Made by a program: the position numbers and the translations under genes. From an uncultured Bacteroides sp. (GTDB taxonomy: Bacteria > Bacteroidota > Bacteroidia > Bacteroidales > Bacteroidaceae), in NCBI RefSeq assembly GCF_910578895.1, contig NZ_CAJTSC010000073.1:1-13032 (forward strand): a stretch of 13,032 bases of DNA, read 5' to 3'. The notes beneath the pieces are model-generated. The model was given only the letters and a program-made list of their open reading frames with translations, was not told the origin of the DNA and did no database searches. Position 1 is the first letter of the stretch. Each line of letters begins with the position of its first letter. Positions 6,678-12,781 of the stretch are shown here, in pieces.

Positions 6678-6733
6678 TTTCAGATTTTGATTTAAGATTT
6701 ATAAATTTGGATTTCAATGTTGTGCTTTCTGGT

Positions 6734-8065
6734 TTATCGTCTTCTCCGTCTCCGGCGGTGGCGTTGTTTTTGCCGGTACTTGCGTATCTTGCCGTATACC
6801 AGCCACACGAACAGTATCCCGAATACGGAGAATATCAGCAGTACAATGCCGGTATTGAGGTTATCGCCTTTCACGCGGCTCCACATTTCGAGTACGAGTT
6901 CGGTGCGGTCGCCGAAGTCGCGTATCATGGCACAGCGTTCCACAATCCGGCGGTCGGGATATTGCACGGGATTTATTTGCAGACTGTCGGCACCTGTGCC
7001 TTCGCCAAAGAAATAGCTGAGGTCGGAACGTATGCCGATGGTGGTATCCCGTTTGGCTTCCATGATTTCCGGGGTGGCAACGGCACTGACGTAGCCTATG
7101 GCATCCATGTTTCGCAGGGCGATTTCGGCACGGCACAGGTAGTTGATGAAGTAGGCGGCGGCACGGGGATTGCGCGCATAACGGGGGATTACCCAACCGT
7201 CATACCAAATATTGCTGCCCTCTTGCGGCACCACGTAATCCAGGTCCACACCTACCGCTTCGGCTTCTTCAATGGCCCATACGGCATCACCGCTCCAGGT
7301 AAGGTTGAACCACGTCTTGTTCTTGGTCATCATTTCCTTGCCGAAGTCGGCTTCCCAACCGGAAATGTTGGGCTTCATGGCTTTCAGATACTTCTCGGCA
7401 AGGGCTATTGCTTCGGGGGAATTGTCGTTCATCAGTTGCTCCACGCTGACGGTGCTGTCGGCAAGTTGCCGGGCATGGGCATAGATGATAGCCGTGCCGT
7501 AAGCGTCGCGGTAGCTGTCTTTCATCAGGATTTTGCCTTTGTTCTTAGGATTCCAAAGGCATTGCCAGCTGCCGGCTTCTTCCGTGGTGACGAAACTCCG
7601 GTTGTAGAGGATTCCGGCGGTTCCCCACATGTAGGGCACGGCATAGTCGGTAGTGGTACGTCCCGGTTGGCTGGTTTTGTTCAGCTCCTGGCGGATGTAG
7701 GGGGAAATGTTGGGAAGATAGTCCGGAGTATTGCCGAAGTCGCGTCCGATAGGCAGAAGAAGGTCTTTCTTCAGCATGCGCTCAATGATGTATTCCGACG
7801 GGCACACGACATCGAAATCCTCATGCCCGCGTTCTATCTTGGTGAGCATGATTTCATTGATGTCGAACACTTGGTAGATGATGCGGATTTCTTCTCCCGT
7901 CTGCTGCTTGTACCATTCGGGAAATTCGGCGAGGACATCTTCGTCGATGTAGTCCGCCCAGTTGTACACTTTCAGCACGTGGCTGCGTTCTTCGCCCGAA
8001 TCCTTGCACGAAGCGGCTGTGAGGACGAGACAGAGGAGAAGGAACAGGTTTTTCAATCTTTTCAT
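6734..8065 (-). CDS. potD: Polyamine ABC transporter binding lipoprotein, with C-terminal membrane anchor
   Basis: PotD captures spermidine or putrescine outside the inner membrane and hands it to PotBC. From ATG 8065 the protein is 443 residues with lipobox TAASC at Cys20. An ATG at 8095 would add ten residues (MTNLPNKKRK) and cannot be excluded. Against E. coli PotD the pocket aromatics are retained: VYNWADYI (first Trp and Tyr), PSEYI (Tyr), TWSGDA (Trp) and WYDGWVIP (Trp and Asp). The pair of acidic contacts in E. coli DDARE is replaced here by DSYRD, so specificity is not certain. Unlike E. coli PotD (348 residues), the chain ends in a membrane helix (GIVLLIFSVFGILFVWLVYG) and a very basic tail, RHRRRRRRR, which should stay in the cytoplasm. 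It follows potC by 57 bases and is last of the pot genes. Confidence 0.93.
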   Translation of the reverse strand: MKRLKNLFLLLCLVLTAASCKDSGEERSHVLKVYNWADYIDEDVLAEFPEWYKQQTGEEIRIIYQVFDINEIMLTKIERGHEDFDVVCPSEYIIERMLKKDLLLPIGRDFGNTPDYLPNISPYIRQELNKTSQPGRTTTDYAVPYMWGTAGILYNRSFVTTEEAGSWQCLWNPKNKGKILMKDSYRDAYGTAIIYAHARQLADSTVSVEQLMNDNSPEAIALAEKYLKAMKPNISGWEADFGKEMMTKNKTWFNLTWSGDAVWAIEEAEAVGVDLDYVVPQEGSNIWYDGWVIPRYARNPRAAAYFINYLCRAEIALRNMDAIGYVSAVATPEIMEAKRDTTIGIRSDLSYFFGEGTGADSLQINPVQYPDRRIVERCAMIRDFGDRTELVLEMWSRVKGDNLNTGIVLLIFSVFGILFVWLVYGKIRKYRQKQRHRRRRRRR

Positions 8066-8122
8066 TTTTCTTTTTTTGTTCGGCAGGTTAGTCATGCTAT
8101 GCTTTCGGCTTGCAGGGCGGAT

Positions 8123-8914
8123 TTAATTTTTCCGTGCACGCTCCGCCCGTTTGTTGATGACAATCAGCAGCACCAGCACGGTCACGAAAATAATCGTGGA
8201 GAGCGGACGCAGTTCCGGTGTCAGTCCGCCTTTGCGTGCATCGGCATAGATGTAGGTGGAGAGCGTTTCCAGCCCTTCGTTTCCGATGGTGAATATGGTT
8301 ACCGCAAAATCATCGATGGAGAGCGTGAAGGCAAGGATAAATCCGCTTATCATGCCCGGCAATATCTCCGGCAGGATGACCTTTCGCAACGCCTGAAACG
8401 GGGTGGCACCGAGGTCGAGAGCTGCTTCGTAGACGTTTTGGTTCATCTTCTTCAGGCGGGGCATTACGCTCAGCACCACGTAGGGAGTACAGAAAGCGAT
8501 GTGCGCCAATACCACTGTGGCAAAGCCCTGCGAGATGCCGAAACTGACGAACAGCAGGAACAGCGATACGCCTGTGATGATGTCGGCGTTCATCATCGGT
8601 ATGGCGTTGGCGAAGTTCATCACCTGGCGTGTGCGCGTGCGCAGGTTGAAGATGCCGATGGCGGCGATGCTACCCAAAGCCGTGCTGGCGGTGGCGGCAA
8701 GCATGGCTATGGCGAAAGTGTTCCAGATGGCGTTCATCAGCGAGTGGTGCATGCCGCCCGTGAAGAGCGAACTGTAGAGCCGGGTGGAAAATCCCGTCCA
8801 GTTGCCCAGTACCTTTGCTTCGGTGAACGAGAATACCATGATGATAAGTATAGGCGAGTAGAGCAGCGCCAGCAGCAGCCACAGGTAGCCTTTGGCAAGA
8901 ACACGTGTCATCAT
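8123..8914 (-). CDS. potC: Polyamine ABC transporter permease
   Basis: PotC is one of the two inner-membrane permease subunits that form the polyamine channel. The 263-residue protein has about six hydrophobic helices (first near 11-30, last near 239-254). It contains the EAA loop at 163-187, EAALDLGATPFQALRKVILP, the contact surface for the ATPase PotA. The segment SIDDFAVTIFTIGNEGLETLSTYIY after the EAA loop is characteristic of PotC and not PotB. The ATG at 8914 overlaps the potB stop in an ATGA arrangement, implying translational coupling. A second in-frame ATG follows immediately at 8911 and either could be used. Length and helix count match the family. Confidence 0.95.
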   Translation of the reverse strand: MMTRVLAKGYLWLLLALLYSPILIIMVFSFTEAKVLGNWTGFSTRLYSSLFTGGMHHSLMNAIWNTFAIAMLAATASTALGSIAAIGIFNLRTRTRQVMNFANAIPMMNADIITGVSLFLLFVSFGISQGFATVVLAHIAFCTPYVVLSVMPRLKKMNQNVYEAALDLGATPFQALRKVILPEILPGMISGFILAFTLSIDDFAVTIFTIGNEGLETLSTYIYADARKGGLTPELRPLSTIIFVTVLVLLIVINKRAERARKN

Positions 8915-9708
8915 ATCACACCTCCGCTTTCATTGGATGCGCTGTCTTCCTCGTTGGTGAAGAGGATGGTGACGCCTATCAGCAAGAGCATGATGAGCGA
9001 CAGTGCCGCACCGTAGTTCCACATTCCGTTGTATATGTTCTCCTGCACCGTGGTGCCGAACAGTTTGATGTTGTTCATCGTCAGCAACTCGGCTATGGCG
9101 AAGGTGCTGACTGTAGGCATGAACACCATGACGATGCCGCTCATGATGCCCGGCATGGAGAGGGGCAAGATGACCTTGCCGAACACTTGCAGGGGATGGG
9201 CGCCGAGGTCTTGCGCGGCTTCGATGAGGTTGTGGTCCATCTTCTGCAAGGTGTTGTATATGGGATAAATCATGAACGGCAGGAAGTTGTAGACCATGCC
9301 GAATACGAGTGCGCCTTCGCCCAGCGGCAGGTTCAGGAAGTCGAACAGCGCTACGGTGGCAAGCGTGCGTATCAGTATGTTCACCCACATGGGCAGGATA
9401 AACAGCACCACCATGGTCTGCGAGGTGTTGAACTGCCTCTGGCTGAGGATGTATGCCGCCGGATAGCCCAGCAGCAGGCAGGCAAGCGTGGTGATGATGG
9501 CTATGCCGATGGAGTAGATGAAGGTGTTCATCGCTTCCGGGTGCATCATGAACTTGCGGAAGTTGGCAAGGGTAAACGTTCCCTCGGCATTTGTGAAGGC
9601 ATACAACACAATGAGCAATAGCGGCACTATCACGAATATCAGCAAAAACAGCGCGTAGGGCAGAGTCCAGTTGCGCCGCCGCATAAAGAAATTGGGCAAT
9701 GACATCAT
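8911..9708 (-). CDS. potB: Polyamine ABC transporter permease
   Basis: PotB pairs with PotC to form the membrane pore of the polyamine importer. The product is 265 residues, with about six membrane helices: the first near 17-37, a long hydrophobic pair around 63-89 and 98-121, and the last near 234-250. The EAA loop lies at 163-187 (EAAQDLGAHPLQVFGKVILP). The PotB-type feature FMPTVSTFAIAELLTMNNIKLFG follows it, where PotC has the IDDF segment. It begins 17 bases after the potA stop and overlaps potC by four bases, so potA, potB and potC are clearly one operon. The N-terminus MMSLPNFFMRRRNW is positively charged, as expected for a cytoplasmic end. Confidence 0.95.
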   Translation of the reverse strand: MMSLPNFFMRRRNWTLPYALFLLIFVIVPLLLIVLYAFTNAEGTFTLANFRKFMMHPEAMNTFIYSIGIAIITTLACLLLGYPAAYILSQRQFNTSQTMVVLFILPMWVNILIRTLATVALFDFLNLPLGEGALVFGMVYNFLPFMIYPIYNTLQKMDHNLIEAAQDLGAHPLQVFGKVILPLSMPGIMSGIVMVFMPTVSTFAIAELLTMNNIKLFGTTVQENIYNGMWNYGAALSLIMLLLIGVTILFTNEEDSASNESGGVI

Positions 9709-9725
9709 TTTCCGGTGATTGGTGA

Positions 9726-11111
9726 TTAATGATTAACCGTTATTTTTATCTTCTCCGGTGCAATCCGTATTCCCACCCGGTCTCCATCGTCCCATACGTC
9801 ATTGGTGTCTACGAAGATATCTTCGTCCCAGTCGGTAAACACGGTGAGGTGGTAATGGTTTCCTTTGTAAAGGATGAATTTCACTTCACCCGTCAGCCTG
9901 CCATCCTCCTCGTTGTCTTCAAGGATGACGTCGCGGAAGTCTACTTCCACTTTCACGGGCGTTTCCGGCAGGATGCCGTGCACCGGGCTGCACTCGAAGC
10001 TACAACCTAAGAATTCCACGTGGTTTTCGTCCAGCAGTTTCCCCTCGAACGTGTTGCAAGTGCGCTCTTTCTTCATCACATGGATGTCGAAAGGCTTCAC
10101 TAACAATCCCACCTCGCGGCCCGCCTCGAAGCAGTGGTAATCCTGCACCATCAGTTCGTAGCCTTCGCGGGTCTGTACCAGCATTTCGTAGTGCACGCCT
10201 TTGAAGATGGAACTTGTCACGGTTCCTGTCAGTTGCGCCGCATCCGAAGGCTCGAAGATGTATATGTCTTCCGGACGGATTACGACGTCCACCTGTGTCT
10301 GCTGTCCGAATCCCGTGTCCACGCAATCGAACTCATGCCCGCAGAAAGAGACGAGTTGGTCGTGCACCATGACACCGTTCAGGATGTTGCTTTCGCCGAT
10401 GAAGTCTGCCACGAAAGAGTTGATAGGTTCGTTGTATATATCTATCGGCGTGCCTGTCTGCTGTATTTTGCCTTCGCTCATCACGACAATGGTATCGCTC
10501 AGCGTGAGGGCTTCTTCCTGGTCGTGGGTGACGTATATGAAGGTGATGCCCAACTTTTGGTGCATCTCTTTCAGCTCCATCTGCATGTCCTTGCGCATCT
10601 TGAGGTCCAATGCGGCAAGCGGCTCGTCGAGGAGCAGCACTTCCGGCTCGTTGACGATGGCGCGGGCTATGGCGACACGCTGTTGCTGTCCGCCGGAGAG
10701 AGAGTCCACGTCGCGGTCTTCATAGTCGGTCATTCCCACCATGCGGAGCGCCTGCTTCACCTTCTTCTCGATAGTGGCGGCGGGCATCTTCTTCAACTTA
10801 AGCCCGAAAGCGATGTTGTTGAATACGTTGAGGTGGGGGAACAGGGCGTATTTCTGGAATACGGTGTTCACCGGACGGCGATGGGGCGGTGTCTGTGTGA
10901 TGTCTTGCCCGGCAATGGTTATCACTCCTTCCGAGGCGGTCTGGAAACCCGCAATCAGACGCAGCAATGTCGTCTTTCCGCAACCGGACGGTCCCAGTAT
11001 CGTTACAAACTCGCCCTTACGGACAGACAAATTCACATCATTCAGTACGGCCTTGTCTCCGAAGAACTTCGATACGTGTTCTACACCGATGATGCAGTCG
11101 GACTTTTGCAT
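9726..11111 (-). CDS. potA: Polyamine ABC transporter ATPase with duplicated C-terminal module
   Basis: PotA is the cytoplasmic ATPase that powers polyamine import through PotBC. All ATPase motifs are present: Walker A GPSGCGKT (40-47), Q-loop FQKYALFPH (Gln86), signature LSGGQQQR (138-145), Walker B VLLLDEP (158-164) and switch His196 in YVTHDQEEA. The chain is 461 residues, well above the 378 of E. coli PotA. The excess is explained by two consecutive TOBE-like modules. The first is at about 242-348 and holds LTGTVTSSIFKGVHYEMLVQT; the second is at about 354-461 and holds LTGEVKFILYKGNHYHLTVFT. They align along their whole length, including a shared ending (GREVGLLVKPFDIHV against GDRVGIRIAPEKIKI). 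The gene leads the operon, 17 bases before potB, with a promoter box about 75 bases upstream. Confidence 0.95.
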   Translation of the reverse strand: MQKSDCIIGVEHVSKFFGDKAVLNDVNLSVRKGEFVTILGPSGCGKTTLLRLIAGFQTASEGVITIAGQDITQTPPHRRPVNTVFQKYALFPHLNVFNNIAFGLKLKKMPAATIEKKVKQALRMVGMTDYEDRDVDSLSGGQQQRVAIARAIVNEPEVLLLDEPLAALDLKMRKDMQMELKEMHQKLGITFIYVTHDQEEALTLSDTIVVMSEGKIQQTGTPIDIYNEPINSFVADFIGESNILNGVMVHDQLVSFCGHEFDCVDTGFGQQTQVDVVIRPEDIYIFEPSDAAQLTGTVTSSIFKGVHYEMLVQTREGYELMVQDYHCFEAGREVGLLVKPFDIHVMKKERTCNTFEGKLLDENHVEFLGCSFECSPVHGILPETPVKVEVDFRDVILEDNEEDGRLTGEVKFILYKGNHYHLTVFTDWDEDIFVDTNDVWDDGDRVGIRIAPEKIKITVNH

Positions 11112-11185
11112 AAGCGTTTCTTACTTTATCCAAACGAATTAAACAAATTTCTGCCGGATATACAGCCGGGCAATAAAAAGCGTTG

Positions 11186-11193
11186 CAAAGGTA
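11186..11193 (-). promoter_or_regulatory. Bacteroides -7 promoter box for the potABCD operon
   Basis: On the minus strand this reads TACCTTTG, a full match to TAnnTTTG, 74 bases upstream of the potA ATG. Transcription would begin near 11180, giving a leader of about 70 bases. A TTTG at -33 is not evident. The palindromic element copy B begins about 55 bases further upstream. Confidence 0.65.
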
Positions 11194-11247
11194 CATATTT
11201 TCTTGAAAACTTTAAGAGCCTGTTGGAATTTTGTTCGGCATCGGTCA

Positions 11248-11445
11248 CGGCTTTTTCATTGAGGGGAGTTAGAGGAGTTAAAAGGAGTTATCACTTCGCA
11301 TCGCTTCGTCAGGAGTTCGTTAAAGGAGTTAGAACCGATACTCTTGTGTATGACATCGTTACAGAGGTATCGGCTTTAACTACCAAGCCGACTTGGCGGC
11401 TGATAACTCCTTATAATCCTCTAACTCCTGTAAATGAAAAAAACG
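11248..11445. repeat. Palindromic repeat element, copy B
   Basis: Arms of about 45 bases (11248-11293 and 11401-11445) form an imperfect inverted repeat built from GGAGTTA-type units; both arms contain TCATT, GGAGTTAGAGGA and AAGGAGTTATCA blocks. Compared with copy A (4460-4675) it keeps the same orientation and the same inner order: TCGCTTCGTCAG, then CCGATACTCTT, GTATGACAT, GTTACA, GTATCGGCTTTAACT, and GCCGACTTGGCGGCTGA. The core stem here is CCGATAC (11335-11341) with GTATCGG (11367-11373). It holds one more AAAGGAGTTA unit in its left arm than copy A. It lies between the divergent potA and dehydrogenase promoters and encodes nothing credible. Confidence 0.85.
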
Positions 11446-11499
11446 TGGATTGATGAATTATAAGTTGCGGGCAATGCACCTATACTTGCAAATAAGTCA

Positions 11500-11507
11500 T
11501 AACTTTG
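11500..11507 (+). promoter_or_regulatory. Bacteroides -7 promoter box for the short-chain dehydrogenase
   Basis: TAACTTTG is a full match to TAnnTTTG on the plus strand. The predicted start near 11514 leaves a leader of about 100 bases before the ATG at 11616. No clear TTTG lies at the -33 position. Confidence 0.6.
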
Positions 11508-11585
11508 TAGTCTGTAATATCGGATTTCCTGAAAGCGGATTATCGCATCGTAAACGCTGATGATTGATTGTCCGACATCTGCTTA

Positions 11586-11613
11586 AAAATAATTACTCGA
11601 AAATAATTACTCG
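11586..11613 (+). repeat. Perfect 14-base tandem duplication before the dehydrogenase start
   Basis: AAAATAATTACTCG occurs twice in direct succession (11586-11599 and 11600-11613), ending two bases before the ATG at 11616. The A/T-rich copy may set translation efficiency, as Bacteroides genes often lack a strong Shine-Dalgarno sequence; none is seen here. Confidence 0.9.
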
Positions 11614-11615
11614 GT

Positions 11616-12377
11616 ATGGAAAAGAAAATCGTACTTATCACAGGTGCCTCTTCGGGAATAGGAGAGGGCTGTGCGCGCAAGTTTGCCATGAATGGGCACC
11701 GCCTGATTCTCAATGGGCGGAATGTGGAGAAACTGGTTGCCGTAAAACGGGAACTGGAAGTGGAGTATCATGCGGACGTATGTCTGCTTCCTTTCGATGT
11801 ACGTGACCGCCGGGCTGCGAAAGCCGCCCTCGACTCGCTTCCTGAAGCATGGAAGGCGATAGATGTGCTGATTAACAATGCCGGATTGGTGATAGGTGTT
11901 GACAAGGAGCACGAAGGCGATTTGGACGAATGGGACGTTGTGCTTGATACCAATGTAAAATCTTTGCTCGCCATGACGCGCCTTGTCGTTCCCGGAATGG
12001 TGGAACGCGGACGTGGGCACGTCATCAATATGGGCTCCATTGCAGGCGATTATGCCTATCCGGGCGGTAGTGTGTATTGCGCCAGCAAGGCGGCAGTGAA
12101 GGCATTGTCCGATGGGTTGCGCATTGACCTCGTGGATACTCCCGTGCGGGTGACGAACATCAAACCCGGTCTGGTGGAAACGAACTTCTCCGTAGTGCGT
12201 TTCCGTGGAGACAAGGCTGCTGCCGATAATGTATACAAAGGCATCCGTCCGCTTACGGGCGACGATATTGCCGAAGTGGTGTACTTTGCAGCTACCGTCC
12301 CCGGGCATATACAGGTGGCGGAAGTGCTGGTGATGCCTGCTAACCAGGCTACAGGTACGATTGTCAGCCGGAAGTAA
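11616..12377 (+). CDS. YdfG-like NADP-dependent short-chain dehydrogenase
   Basis: This 253-residue oxidoreductase has a full set of classical short-chain dehydrogenase motifs: cofactor loop TGASSGIG (9-16), NNAG (87-90), and the catalytic residues Asn113, Ser141, Tyr154 and Lys158 (YCASK). Arg35 in NGR after the second strand favours NADP(H) over NAD(H). The C-terminal pattern HIQVAEVLVMPANQATGTIVSRK resembles E. coli YdfG (HVNINTVEMMPVTQSF and so on), which oxidises 3-hydroxy acids such as 3-hydroxypropionate and L-allo-threonine. The substrate here is therefore likely a small hydroxy acid or its semialdehyde, by inference. The gene is transcribed alone, divergent from potA, with its own promoter box and a terminator just downstream. 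Confidence 0.93.
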   Translation: MEKKIVLITGASSGIGEGCARKFAMNGHRLILNGRNVEKLVAVKRELEVEYHADVCLLPFDVRDRRAAKAALDSLPEAWKAIDVLINNAGLVIGVDKEHEGDLDEWDVVLDTNVKSLLAMTRLVVPGMVERGRGHVINMGSIAGDYAYPGGSVYCASKAAVKALSDGLRIDLVDTPVRVTNIKPGLVETNFSVVRFRGDKAAADNVYKGIRPLTGDDIAEVVYFAATVPGHIQVAEVLVMPANQATGTIVSRK

Positions 12378-12404
12378 GTGCCGTTTGTCCGGCATGGGAC
12401 GAAG

Positions 12405-12445
12405 AAGCTTCTTTCCTTCGGATGCAAGGGGGAGAGGCTTTTTTT
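12405..12445 (+). terminator. Rho-independent terminator of the dehydrogenase gene
   Basis: AAGCTTCTTTCC (12405-12416) pairs with GGGGAGAGGCTT (12429-12440), including three G:U pairs, around a 12-base loop. The T-run continues to 12445. It begins 28 bases after the dehydrogenase stop. Confidence 0.8.
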
Positions 12446-12450
12446 GTTTC

Positions 12451-12564
12451 GTGCCGGCTGCCGGCGGTTGGGTTGCTCATCTTGCTTTCGAGGTTCCCGA
12501 AGAAGAAACTTCCAACGAGTGGTTTGAACCGGTGACGGACGAGGAGTATGATAAACTTGAATAG
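12451..12564 (+). pseudogene. Possible fragment or tiny ORF with acidic tail (doubtful)
   Basis: An open frame ends at 12564 with FEVPEEETSNEWFEPVTDEEYDKLE, an acidic composition that looks more protein-like than random read-through. In frame, the only starts are an ATG at 12361, inside the dehydrogenase gene and ahead of the terminator, or a GTG at 12451 just after the terminator T-run. I recognise no family. It could be the surviving 3' end of a lost gene or chance; no function can be given. Confidence 0.2.
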
Positions 12565-12627
12565 TTGTAAAGTCCTACTTTGGAGTTGCAGAGTGGCACT
12601 TCAGGATTACAGAGTGGCACTTTACGA
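12565..12627. repeat. Three tandem 21-base repeats
   Basis: Units at 12565-12585, 12586-12606 and 12607-12627 all begin TTG or TTA; the last two share CAGAGTGGCACTT exactly and the first is more diverged. Since 21 is a multiple of three, the minus strand reads as seven-residue repeats (KVPLCNP, EVPLCNS, KVGLYNY), but that frame has no other sign of being a gene. The first and last units also carry GTAAAGT and its complement ACTTTAC (12567-12573 and 12619-12625). Confidence 0.85.
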
Positions 12628-12643
12628 AACGATACGTATATGG

Positions 12644-12669
12644 CATGCAAAACATGCAAACATGCAGAA
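12644..12669. repeat. Short CATGCAAA tandem repeat
   Basis: CATGCAAAA (12644-12652), CATGCAAA (12653-12660) and CATGCAGAA (12661-12669) follow one another, then ATGCGG. This is a low-complexity repeat with an eight to nine base period and no assigned role. Confidence 0.75.
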
Positions 12670-12726
12670 ATGCGGCGCATCTTTTTTCTCACACACACAC
12701 GTTCGTACATAATAATGTGATTTGTT

Positions 12727-12781
12727 GCATAGCCCGCTATGCTCTTGATTAAAACAGGAAAGCATCTTCGGAAAGGATGCT
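12727..12781. other. Two adjacent small hairpins
   Basis: GCATAGC (12727-12733) is followed after two bases by its complement GCTATGC (12736-12742). Nineteen bases on, AGCATCTT (12761-12768) pairs with AGGATGCT (12774-12781) over a five-base loop, with one G:U pair. Neither has a T-run on the plus strand. They may belong to the leader of a gene beyond the window or to a structured intergenic element. Confidence 0.5.

Noticed and set aside
4902..6695. A 597-codon open frame on the plus strand opposite ompA-like and nagA
   Set aside because: It is antisense to two well-supported genes and its translation has no recognisable domain; long antisense frames are common in GC-richer genes.
6707..9016. 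A 769-codon open frame on the plus strand opposite potD and potC
   Set aside because: The minus-strand genes have complete family motifs in the correct order, and the plus frame is rich in His, Val and Gly with no domain, typical of a shadow.
10134..11453. A 439-codon open frame on the plus strand opposite potA
   Set aside because: It overlaps the ATPase motifs of potA, then reads through the promoter region and repeat copy B, so it cannot be a conserved gene.
11607..12395. A 262-codon minus-strand frame opposite the dehydrogenase
   Set aside because: The plus strand has every catalytic motif of a short-chain dehydrogenase; the antisense translation has none.
12565..12669. The short repeats as a possible CRISPR array
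   Set aside because: The units are directly adjacent with no unique spacers, and no cas gene is in the window.
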